A DNA stretch of 64,000 nt from contig NC_090718.1 in the NCBI RefSeq assembly GCF_040954835.1, positions 14,275,532 to 14,339,531 of the forward strand, in the 5' to 3' direction. Shown here in pieces: positions 11,236 through 23,300 of this stretch. The position numbers and the translations under genes were made by a program. Position 1 is the first letter of the stretch. Each line of letters starts with the position of its first letter. The notes below the pieces were generated by a model. The model worked only from the letters and a program-made list of their open reading frames with translations. It had not been told where the DNA came from and searched no databases. Source of the DNA: Lepisosteus oculatus. Taxonomy: Eukaryota; Chordata; Actinopteri; Semionotiformes; Lepisosteidae.

Positions 11236-11322
11236 GGGGAGCGCTAAGACTGAAGCGAGAGGACCCGGGATCCACGGTTTTGTTTGGGGACAGCAGCGAT
11301 TACAGAAGCAGAGGCACTAACG

Positions 11323-11353
11323 ATGGTGGTGACATTCGACCCTTCACGCGCAG
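11323..11353 (+). CDS. pou2f3: pou2f3 coding exon 1
   Basis: Encodes [10 protein letters not shown] plus the first base of an Asp codon; donor GTGAGC. It corresponds in length and position to the short first coding exon of the mammalian long isoform, which also ends just before an Asp-x-Lys-Met-Ser-Gly stretch. Confidence 0.85.
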
Positions 11354-14300
11354 GTGAGCGGGCATGATTTCGTTTTTCTTCAGCACTTCGTTTGTGTGTG
11401 TTTTTGTTTTTTAACGACCCCCGTGAATCGCTCCACATAGTTTGGGCAGCCTCCGTGCAGTGTCAAGATGCAAATATACTTTCGGGAGTGTGGGCTGTCA
11501 AAATTAAATGCCGCCGTCGTTTTCCGTTTTTTTTTTTTACGTTGTTTTTGAGGCGCCGTGTATTCAAATGCAGATAAAACATCTCTGTGGGCGCAGCTGA
11601 TATTTAGGCAACACAAGCTGACATGTTGCATTTCGGCGTAGGAAGTGACTGAGGGCAGGCTTGCGGTGCCCTAAACCAGTGCTCTCTGTAATTTCGGTCC
11701 TGATGCTTCATGTCGAACTTCTAGTTGGGCTGAAGGTGCGAATCTGCAGCACCTGACGTCTCGTGGACCGACTCTGGCTGGACACTTGTGACTGGTGGTG
11801 TTTGCGTGTTGATGGGACGGGGAGGAATATTGAAAGATTGTGACTAACCCCTTCAAGCAGCCTGCGAGTAAGCTGTTTAACTCCTTTCCTAACTACTCCC
11901 GAAGGGGAGGGGGTGTTAGTGGGGGGTGGACGGAATCTGTAAGAACTGGAGACCCCCCAGTCTGGGTCAGGATTCCTGGGTGTATCCTACAGTTCTTGTT
12001 TTCCCTGGAATTACCCGATGAGATTTTCCATTGTCTTTCCAGCTTCCGTAGTACAGTGCAGTCACGCACTCCGGGATGAAGGAAAAGGCTGGTCTGTCCT
12101 GATCGCTGATCTGACACATTTAGTCATCCCTGCTGAGAGGGGATTTTTTTAAAGGAACCCCAGACCTTGCTCCCTAGACTGGGGGAAATTGCGCGCCATC
12201 GTTATTCCCGAGATCGACTTCTGCTGTTCCAGTATTTCTTTTTGCCTTTCGGGCGAGCTGCAGTGGGGTGTTTGTGTATTTTTGGTAACAGACTTCAGAA
12301 ATGAGTAGGCTTGTTTGTTTTCTTTTGAAGTTCTTGAACTTGCGCAGTGCCTAAGCTAACACAATCTGGTTAGGGAGAAGAGCAGAGCAAACACTGTTCA
12401 GGACAAACACCAGAGGTGCTGGTATCTTTATCCCACTCCGGCTGTCTCCTTTTTTTTTTTTTTTTTTTTTATTCTGTCGTTGTGTCAAGCTACCAGCGGT
12501 ATAGGAGCAGGACGGAAAACATCCAGTAAACATGTTTTTTTTTTTAAAAGCACACTCCACACATTACCTGTTGAAAGCAGCTATTTCCTTTCTCACTGTG
12601 CTATGACCTCCCTTCGGTCTCCCCCCATCGCACTGCAGCCTGTGGCCTCCGCTGCCTCGTTCGCAGGTTGATGTTCGAAAAGGCCCTGAACGCCCTCCGG
12701 GGTCGTTCTGTGCTCCAGCTCGACCAGCAGCGCGGGGTATCCTTTCATGTCTTCCCTCCAAAAAAAACGGGTTTGCAAAATTTTAACTGTCAACCCTGGA
12801 GGAGTCAGGAACGTACTCTACAGCTACTGTACATGCATGCCACCACGCTTCGGTGCTGAATGTTCATCGCGATCGAAGTAAACTGTTGACAACTTGGCTG
12901 AGCTTTGTGCGTGTGCGCTTTGTAAATGTTTTTTCATTTTTTCATGATCATTTTTGTGGCTTGATTGCCAGTGATTCTCTCGTCTGTGTGTGTGTTTAAG
13001 CTTGCCTTGCACACGTGGTCTGAAATGTGGCATAGAATATTTCAAAAGGGGGTTTAAACCTCTGTCTTGGCTTGATCCAATTTGGCGTATTATTTCTGTA
13101 TCTGACGCTGCTGTAGCAGAATATTTCAGTCTGGCACAACATCAGAGTGTAGAGTGTCTTTTTTTTTTTTTAACTTCTCTCTCTGAATGGGTCCTGAACA
13201 CGCACCACTTCTAAAACAGTGTTCAGCCCTTCAATCTGAACATTAAAACAGGGTTTGTTGGCTTCCTGCAGGTGTGAGGTCATGTGCTGGTGCCAGTGGG
13301 CAACAGGGCCTTACAAATCCATATTCACCATCAGAGAAGCAATTTTCCAAAATGATGGATTGTACAGGAGAAAGGATTGTGTTCACCTGACGAAACCTGG
13401 TCGTTAAGGATGCCATGGCAGGGAGCAGGGAGTAATACTGCTGTCCGGGCTGGACTCCACTGCTTGTGCAAGCTGGCTTTGCTAAGGACCTTAACTTCAT
13501 TCAGTCTCTCCCTTCTCCCCGTGACCTGTGTGCAGTGGGGCTGCTGTGTGTCACCCAGGGGGGCTGCAGGGCAGTGGTGGGGGAAGTTGATCACCCCCCC
13601 TGTATGTAAAGAGCTCTGAGATCCTCTGGGATAGAAAGCAGTAGATAAATGCACAGAACTATCATTCATCCATTTAAAAGCTGTACAGTATGATAAAGAG
13701 GATGGCAACATTATGTATACGAGCCTCACTCAAAGTTCTTGCACTGAGGTATAGTATAAATTTAAAATAAAAACATTGCCATTCATTCATAATGACACTC
13801 ATCCGTCCATTCCCTGACCGCTTCATCCAATTTAGGATCTCGAGGGAGCCGGAGCCTATCCCGGCAAGCACCGGGAGCAAGGCTAATTGTAATTGTAATT
13901 AACAAACAATGAAATGTTTATTTATGAACTTCTGCAAAAAACAACAACAAATTTTCCGCAGCCTAGCTTAGCCCGCTAAACTTATCTCCCCGACCGCTGT
14001 CTTCACGTCCACAACGAAAACCATAAGAAAACCACGGTTAATAACGAATCATCTGGTCCTGCTGGTGCTATCGGGCTGGTCGGTCGCCTGTCTTTGAATT
14101 TTGCGATACTGAGAGAAATGACAGCGCAAGTCAGCGCTATAGCCCGTAGTTTCCCAATCGCTAACGCCCTTCAGAATCCGAGAGAGCTTGTAGAGAGTTT
14201 ACTGCATACTCTCTTAAATTAAACTTGACGCTTTACAGCGTCTGTAAACGGACATGGACATTGTACAACTCCTGAAAGGAAAGCACGTGTTTGTTTTTTA

Positions 14301-17300
14301 CTTTTATTTTTCCCCTTCACTTTTTTATTTTTGGTGGATTTATCAGTGTCCGGTAAGGCACACAAACCTGCAAACTTCTGCTTCGTTTTCACTTGTGCGT
14401 CACGAGGTTCCGAGCAGTCCTGGCTGCGACGAGCACGGGATCCCTTTCACGTGCGCATTTCACGACGCTGCGTGCAGGGGTCTGAATTTTATTCTTCGCA
14501 TTTTATATATATATACACACACACTTCTTGAATTCAGGCAGATGCATTGCATGATGTAAAGCGGAATACTGGAATGGCACGCCGCGACGGCCAGATGTAA
14601 TACACTGAAAGCACGATATAAATGTGGTGAGTGTAATTAATGCTTATCCATTTAGTCTGACCAAGGCGTGATCGATATATAAACAGACAAGACACGTGAG
14701 GAAAAACACATTTTAGGTCAATGCGACTGTGTGCTGGGGAAAGAGGTGCGTTTCGCTGCTCTGGAGTCAAGCCTCTGCTCTATGCAAAAACGATGAGGAC
14801 TTGATAGGCTGCACACCGGCGCATGCAAATAGTCTTCTTATCGGTCCACTTCGCCTTTTACGAGCTGGAAAAAAAAAAAGGTTAATGCGTCGCTCCTTGA
14901 CCCACCTGTCCAAAAAGGGGGTTTGGGCGAATTTGAATAAAATATTCCCCTCGCAGTAACCGACAGGAGAGTCTTCAATGGTTTGGAGGCAGAGCAACGA
15001 TTACAACGCGGACTACTCGTCTTCACTGAAATTGGGAGGCTGCGCTGAGCGCTGGAGAAAGAGTCCTGCGATTACAATATAAAAGGGACCACACTTTGTG
15101 TATGCTTTTGAAAGGGTCAAAGGTAATCAAAATAGGACGCTTCTAAAAGTTCACTTTGTTTAAAAAAAAAAACCTTGAAAGGCATGAACTGTTGGATTTT
15201 TTTGTAAGCTTTTGTTTTACTGTAACTGTAGCTGCAGGTAGTGCCAGATGTTATTTCAGGGCAAGGAGAAGTCTGGCCGTCCAAATAAGGGAAATTAGCG
15301 AACTGTGCGCATTTAAATTGAACGGAATTTAAAAACGTGACACCAGAAAGACTCGGAGAGAACTACTGTGGTCAAAACTGCTGGGATCACCCTCTAATTT
15401 ATGAATATTATAACAGCAATTGCATGTCGGAGAAAACAAATTTGAAAGTCGAATATATTAGAATAACGAGGTCATTTTACTGTGTACGCGCAAGCCCTGC
15501 TTGCGTCGTTTCTGCCTAAAGTTGTGGCCCTTTATTAAAATAAGCTGTTTTTATTATTACAGATATGAAGATGAGCGGCGAGGCTGTGGAGCCGACAGAG
15601 ACCCATAACAATCAAACAGGTAAGGGTGTTAAAAGTTTTCATCTCTTCGGTTTGTCTTGAGAAAGAGAATGTAATAATTTTTCCTAAATACATTTTTTAC
15701 TAAAAAAGGTTTCAACGTTAACGATTGGCAGAGCCCGTCAGTTTCTCAAGAAGGGGGACAAAATAAGAATGAGGTCTAGACGCGTTTTCAAGAGTCACGG
15801 AAATTCTTAGTTTTTAAATATACATGTATTTGTATAAAAGACGCTGTGTACGCATATAATTTCTTAAAGGATCAAAATAAAGCAATCCGAATTACGAAAA
15901 GGCGTGAGTTGGTTACTTATATCAGAATTAGAATATCAAAATTCGAGTTTTTAGTTTGACCTATTGAAACCAGGCGTGATTCGCACGCAGTAAATGTTAG
16001 GCAACGCGAGGGTGTTTTGAGAGATGTTGCAGCCAATGAAAACATTTATAATCGGGATAAGGTGCTGAACATTAAACATTAGGCTGGATTAAACATAAAT
16101 AGCAGCATTTAATGTGTTACTTTAAATATTCATGTATTTTGTGTGCCGGTCCCTCTTTTAATTCGTAAACTGGGCAGTTCCTCTGTTAGGGCTCCGAACG
16201 TGATCGCTTCACGCTTCTAAATCCGGAACAGCTCCGGCCAGCGCTGACTTTCTGTGTGGAAAGGTGTCATTTTTAAAAGACAGTTTTGCTCGAAGAAGAA
16301 GTGGCGTGGGTATAATATATAAACATTTTGTGGGTGAGGAGAGGGTCAGCTGTGTTTCGCTTTAGCGTTTTCGGAGACGGGGGGACGCCTTGGGAACTTG
16401 GGAACAGATCTGTGTCATGTTGCTATTATTAGTCTTTGAGGCTTTTGTCCAAAGCGACACGGGTGTAGACACACGTACACAGGTGGGCTTATTTCTAGAG
16501 CAGTGTGAGTGAAGTACCTCGCTCCAGGGTTCGACAGAACTGCCCCACCCGGGAGTTTCCCTTCGGAGCGCTCGCCCGCTCCAGCGCATACAGTACAAGA
16601 TATCCAGTATATCGGAGTACATGTTTGTTATCTCGCCTCATCGGGCTAACCTTGGTGGTCCAGCTTTGCGCCTTTATAGTGCAGGTGTGTTTTCTGTAAT
16701 TATCTAGCTGGCCTGAAATAAAAACAAAACAATAAGATAAGAAACGGTACGTCTTATGAAAAGAGGAAGCAATTTTCTTTTCCAAAATAAAGTAACGGTT
16801 CAAAGTAAACTGAGGGCTTTTTAACGTTGCCTTTGGTGTTTCTGTTGCTCTACTGTTGTGTTTTTGTCTTGTTCAGGGTGTGGAATTAAGGTTAAAACAA
16901 GGTTATTACTGGTGCCTTGCGTTTGTTTTAGAGGTGGTTGTGTTGTGTTTAATGGGGAAAATTAACTTATTTGTGCAATCTGTCCTAAAATAGTAAATGC
17001 ACTGAGCACTGATGAAGCTGCTCTTCGGCTAACTACCCAGCTGGCTACACGTTGCTCTATCAGTATCTGTGCCTTAAAAACCACGAATGTTGGGCACTCT
17101 CTAGGCATCATGCAGGTCGGTGCGTGCACGATGCGGCTCGATGGAGGCATCCTTAGGCGTGTTCTGGTGCCTGCTTGAGAACTGGCAGTTTGTGGGTGGA
17201 CAGGTCACAGTGTGTAAGTGAACCCCATCTTCTGTCAGGCTGAGGTGATGCACAGTCCAGGATGTCTAGACCTGAACCTCACTTGGGTGAGGTGGTTTTC

Positions 17301-20300
17301 AATCGGCACACATCCAGCTGCGAATATGTGTAATATTTGGAAAACTGCTTGGCTGTTTTCGAAAGAAAAGACTCAGGTGCTAAAGTAGCTTTGAGTGGGG
17401 ACCTGCAGGAGTTTGCACTGGCTGCAGAGGAACAAGAAAAGGTTAACTCCATGCTGGAAGGTAGAAAGAAAACAATACAGTATTTGGACTGGTAAGCCTT
17501 CTTAATTAACCTTAATTATGGTTAATTCCACATGCTAAAATGTCAGCTGTGCCAGTAGAGCGATAATCAATATCCCAGCCATTATGTGTGTTGGCAGCGT
17601 CTCAAACCACAGAAAAGTCAGGTCACGCCGCCTCTTAGGAGGGAGTTTTGTTTGTTTTTGGTTTTTTTTTTTATGAGCGTTTTCAGGCTGAAAGACCTCA
17701 GTGTGTTGAGACACTAACTGGATCCTCCGTTTAATGTAGCTGCACCTGACGTGGCTCTCTTCCCGGCAGTTAAACTGCCTCAGATTAACAGGATGTGCTG
17801 TCTGAAGCTGTGTGTACAAGAGCCCGAGCCACTGCCCCCCAGCCACGATGGGAGATGGAACACACAGTGAAATTGGGAACAAACTGACACTGAAATGTGG
17901 AACTTCGAAACGGGATGCACAGCCTGCGGTGCCTTTTGAACAATAGCAGAAGATCTGATGCCCACATTGACGGGTTCTCAGGGAGCATATAAAGCAACTA
18001 ACATTTCGTATTCAAATTTTGTCTGCGGTTCAGCCAGTTTCTGCAGGGCGCTCGCATAACATTTAATGCTTTCCTTGCCTGTTGGCGAGATCGTAAAAAA
18101 GCAATGCAAGAATAAACTTGGTGCTCTTCAGCGCTGCGGTGTGACAGTGGTGTATACCATTCGGTGTCTTGGAAAGCCGGAGCCTACCCGGCAAGCAATG
18201 AGCAGGGCATGATCACCTCATATTCGTACCCCACTGGGGTTGCCCTCTGTGCTGCACTGTTGATTTTACTGCTCAGACCGTAAGCTGACAATCTTAAAGC
18301 TAAACTGGTTTCTGAGAAAGCAGCTGTAGGGCAAGTTTTAAATTGCACTCTTCCTTGCACAGGAGGTGGGAGTTGCAGCAGCCATGCTGAATTTCTGTGT
18401 GGTGGGCACCAATCCTGCCTCACAATTCCAGTGTCTTGGATTCTGAACTCAGGTGTCTGTCTGTGTGGAGTTTGCATGGTTTTTGCATTTCATTGATTTT
18501 TTTTTTCCTCAATTGCTTTAACTGTTTGCATTTTCCTCATTGATTAATTGAACCATTGGATTCCAGCCTGTGATTTACTCCGTTTTGGGATGAATCTGTT
18601 GTTTACTTCAAGCAGGATCTCTTTACACAGTTACCATCCGTTCTCTGCTGATTTCATGTTTGTCTTATTTACATCGGTCTTATTCTACATCTCTTAATAC
18701 TCTGCTTTCTTGAAATTGTAAACCTGTGTTCTGTTCTGCATCAGAACAGATTCAAAATATACTTCAAAGCTATATTGTGATTGTCGGTCCCTATTGGTTT
18801 ATGTTTCCTCAACCTGTCTTGACCTTGAATGCTTTCAAATGACTATACATCATTTCTATACAGGTATTCTCCCTAGCAGGTTAAAATTAAACTTTCGACC
18901 AATAATCTCTTCTTCCTCTACGCCCAACATCCCTGACTTCTTCATATGTCTACCACTGATTGGCTTCATTTCATCTGTCTTGCCTCCCTGTGCCTGAATA
19001 CTCTTTCTGATGGTTCAGTGCTACATCTCTACTTCTTCCAGCCTTCCCCTTTCTCAGGAAGAGGTGTTTCTGCGATTCCAGTAGTTCCACCACACCTCCT
19101 GCTGTTGCTGCAGCTTCTGTCCGATACGTTTTGTCTCTGACACTCATGGCAGACGGGTATAAGCACTGGATTACTGGAACTTTTGTTTTTGTTTGTTTCA
19201 TTCTCTTCTCCCTGCTGATCTCGTTTGAGGATGTTCTTCGGGTCTTCCCCCTCTTCCATTCTGGTTTACAATGTTTTTGAAATCCTTTGAAATTTGTCTC
19301 ATGGGCGGGTGGACAGATGTGCAACTTTCCAGCTGCTCGCCTTGACCTGAGAAAACCCCTGGCTGGTGAGAGCTCCTCTCCGCTGGGTGAGCAGCAGAGC
19401 GTGGCGTCACTAGAACTTCTGAAGTGGTTTCAGCTCAAGCTAGGGGCTGAGCCCTCCGGCTATTTGTGTTGCTTGTCTGGAGCCACACTCTGTTCTTAGC
19501 TTCCCTCACCCTCCAGACATTTATTAAACTAATTCTGTGTTGTGGAATGGGCACTCTGACTTTTTAACTTCTTTTTTGCCTCTTGTAACAATACTGAGTC
19601 GGTCTGGCAGTCTGGCGTGTTCCTGTTATTGTAACGCAGAGCTCCGGTGCTCGCTGGTTGGGCAGCGTTTTGTAATTGATAAAGTGACGTGTTTTTTTTC
19701 TCATATTAGACTTATAATTTTAATATAACTTAAGAGTTAAGATGCCACCGAGTCAACACCTGGGTGGTGTAACCAGGCCCCGAGAGGCTCGCCTGCGGCG
19801 TTCGGCTTGTGTGGCGCCTGATTCTCCAGCGCGCCGTCCCGTGGGGAGAGCTGCTCCCTGGTCCGGGCCTTCCCTGCTACCCCGGCACCACGTCTTGCTC
19901 AGACTTGTCCGGGGATGGGGAAGGGGGCCAAGAGCGTAGCGCCTTCCCTCTTTGAATTTTGTGGTCTGCTTTTCCTGGGCAGATCCAGTTCTGCCAAGAC
20001 CATGAATAACCTGGAAGCATCTTTTTGGCCCTTAGGGATAATAAAGACACTCTCTCTCTCTTCCTGCATTAATAGGAATCCAGAGTTCTGTGAGAGCTAG
20101 GTGCCTGCATCGCCTACAGGGAGACTCTCAAGGTGCACTATTATTATAGAATAAGTTACTAACCTACTGCTCCATCACAGGGGAGGCTATCCCAGCCTCC
20201 CCTGTGATGCGGGGGACACCCAGGACAGGACACCAGTCCATCACAGAGTCACACACACACTCACGCAAGGGCCAGTCTTCCCAGAAGCCAATCGACCTAC

Positions 20301-23300
20301 CAGCATGTCTTTGGACTGTGGGAGGAAACCAGAGCACCTGGAGGAAAGCCAGACGAATACGGGGAAAACATACACAATCCGGGCCCACTATCAAAATAAC
20401 TTAGTCTTAATCATAACATCTCGAACAACAATAATGATTATTATTGATGTCATCATTAATACTAGTAATAATAAATATGTATTATAGTATAGCTCACGGC
20501 TCAGCCTTCTAGTGCATTGTGTTTTTACTAAATTCCCATACTTGCTTTTCCCCGAGATGGTGGGATTTACTGATCCAGATGTTGTGATCTTGAGTACAAA
20601 ACGTTTTGTCGTCCGTTTCTGTCTGCTCTGTGGTGCTGTACCAGGGTGCGTTGCCACAGAGTGTGTGGGTCTGTTGACAGGCGGGTTTCTCCTAGAGACG
20701 GCTGGCTGTCTTTTCCCCCTTCTCTCGGGGGGGGGCTGCCTGACAGGCTTCAGAGGGCTGAGTGGGGGGGGGGAGGGAGCTCTTGGCCTCCCCCTCCATC
20801 ACTCCGCCCGGTCTCTCGCTCAGGTGGAGCTTATCTGCAGGCCAGCAGTTGGCGGCGCACCTGGGGGCCATGTGTGACCATTCAAATAAACAGGGGCTCT
20901 GAAGGTTGCCACGGATACAGACCTCAGCCTATTTGCATGGGTTCATCATTTCCATACTGGAAGTTTGGCAGCAATAGGAAAAAATTTCCATACTGTAGGA
21001 CACCAGACCCAGTGGGCACTGCAGACATGGAGGGCTATAATTTGACATTCAAATCAGGGAGATTAAAGAATACACGAGAAGGCTGATCCTTTTTTCACCT
21101 GACAAAGGCCTGCTCCGGAGCTGAAGCCTGTGTTGCTTATTGGCATTGACTTGAATGTTTTTGGTAAGAAACATTTCTGCAAAAGGTGCTGCTGGGGAGG
21201 GGTCTTTTGTATTCTTAATCTGTAAAGCAACAGCTTTTTAACTCACCCAAATTAAACTTTTTAAATTAACTTGGTGGATATCTTTTGGGGGGGGGGGGGA
21301 GAGGTTGACACATTTGTCCTTCTTAAACACTGTCCTTAAAAAGGGCGCTTAGCCCTATACCATGACTGAAGATGGTCTAGTTAGTAATAACATTAAGAAA
21401 ATATACAGCACTTACATAGATAAAAACTGAATTAATCTTTAAATGTAAAAAAAAAAAAATTGTAAATTTTTGTTAGTAAGCCCTTAGGCTTTTTAGGTTT
21501 TAATTTAGCAGACCAGATAAAAACCACAAATATGAAGGAACTTGTAAGAAGAGTGAGAAAGAATGAGATCTTTGCCTGCTGTAGATAAAGTTCACAAAGT
21601 GCTGTTGGTATTCTGCAAATGAAGCAGACCACCACTGGGAGAACTGATAAGATGAGATAAGATCACTTTATTGGCCATATACAATTTCTTGTATTAGGAA
21701 TTTGTCTTTTCGCATACCCCAACTTGCTCTCCATGAGACACACAGACAGGGAGAGAAGCTTGGGGTCAGAGCGCAGCCATTTATATGGCACCCCTGGAGC
21801 AGCTGGGGTTAAGGGCCTTGCTCAGGGGCCCAATCGAGTAGGATTCCTCTGCCGGCTGTGGGATACAAACCAGCAACCTTCCAGCCACAGGCGCAGATCC
21901 TTAGCCACAGAGCCACCCCTCCGCCCCAGTGAGATAATACAGGGCAATAGCAGAAACTGATAAACTGCAGCTGGCTAAAACATCACAGCCTTGTAACAGC
22001 AGTGAAGGCCACATTTGCACCACTGCATGTTACTGAAGACAATAGCCCGACTCCTTTCAAGAACTGGCTTGATGAAATCCTCAAATCAGTTAGCTACTGA
22101 TTACTTAACCTGCTAAAGAGGGCTTGTCGTTTGTAACCTCTCTTATGTTTGTGCTAAAATACAGTGGTGCAGAAGTGGTAGAGTAATATCTTTACCCTAA
22201 GGGTTGTGGTAGCTTGTTTCATGCTCCCACAACCCTTAGGGTAAAGATATTACTCCTTTTCACACTTCCACATAGTTTCGACGTGGTTCATGTTTCTCTA
22301 TTCATTCTGAAGAAATTCTCTGGGCTGACTTTGTCAGTGCCTTCGAGGTTTTTGAAAACAAGAATCAGGTCCTCTTGTACTAGTCTTCCATGTTCAAGAC
22401 TGATAAAAGTTCAGTTCTGTTCTCCTGTTATCCTGTCAGTGTAGGAAATGCCTTCAAGTCTGGAAATGCTGATTCATTCGTTCTAGAACAGAAATATTTT
22501 CTTAACTTTGAGGTGACCATAATTGCACAGAATAGTCTGGTGTGTGTAGTTTTTATTCAAATATGGGTTTTCAGCATCAATAACAGGACCTGTTAGAATG
22601 CCTAATAGTGGGGATGTAACCCTTATTGACACCAGATTTTTAATTTGAAAAACAATCTTCTCCAGTCAAGCGTGGGCAAATTTATAGTAGGAAATCACAG
22701 TGGGTTTTGAATGAAGTAGATGACTATTTTGGTCTTAATAGAAATCGGTAGAATTTGCTTCTTCCTTTAAATGTACTGTACTTAAGAGACCAAGTATAAA
22801 ATTCTTTGTTTTCTTTAAAATTCTTAAGAACACTCGCCCATCACATCAGAAACCTGTGTGAAATCTTAAGGTTGTTTTTTGTTTTTTGCAGACGATGAAC
22901 GCAATGGGCTGGACTTCACAAGACAGGTAAGTGATGGAAATCCATAATCTTTAACCTTTTCCGACACCTTTAACCCTCATCAGCCCTCGGGGAGGTCCGG
23001 GTTCGAGGATACATGCACTGAGGCAGCTCTTGGAAAGAGCTCGCTGTTGCTCAAGAGTATGTGGCCCAGCCTCTACAGAAAGCCGCTCAAAACGGTTATT
23101 TGAATTTTTTAGCAGTGAAGATGGTCTCCAAGATTAATTGACTAAAATTAGCCTACGGACTTCATACAGTTCATTCCAAATTTTATTTGCTGTCACTCAA
23201 TACTAAATACTTTCAAAGGGCATATTCAGATGAGACAATAAGAATACTGTCTCTTAATGATGCCTACACGCTGCAGCAACTCATCACAGAGTTCCAAAGT

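Larger units (their letters stand above)
10860..11322 (+). promoter_or_regulatory. pou2f3: pou2f3 main promoter and 5'UTR (CpG-rich)
   Basis: A CpG-rich block directly upstream of the start codon. It holds a perfect octamer at 11096, a tandem pair of GC boxes at 11162 and 11174, and a perfect CRE palindrome at 11228. I see no clear TATA box, so start sites are probably dispersed. The exact transcription start cannot be placed. Confidence 0.65.
11354..15562 (+). other. pou2f3 intron 1
   Basis: 4.2 kb. It contains octamers at 11468 and 14823, a T20 run at 12451-12470, an AT-rich remnant near 13800-13890 that looks like the end of a SINE/LINE, and a TATA box at 15078. I saw no further coding exon. 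Confidence 0.6.
15620..22891 (+). other. pou2f3 intron 2
   Basis: 7.3 kb. It holds SINE copies at 16430, 18400, 20164 and 21648, a GC-rich island at 19742, an octamer at 20931, and a CR1-like fragment with a perfect fold-back at 22181. I recognise no coding exon. Confidence 0.6.

Noticed and set aside
10653-11357. 234-codon frame across the pou2f3 promoter
   Set aside because: It is in a different frame from the pou2f3 exon 1 start and derives from GC-rich promoter sequence.
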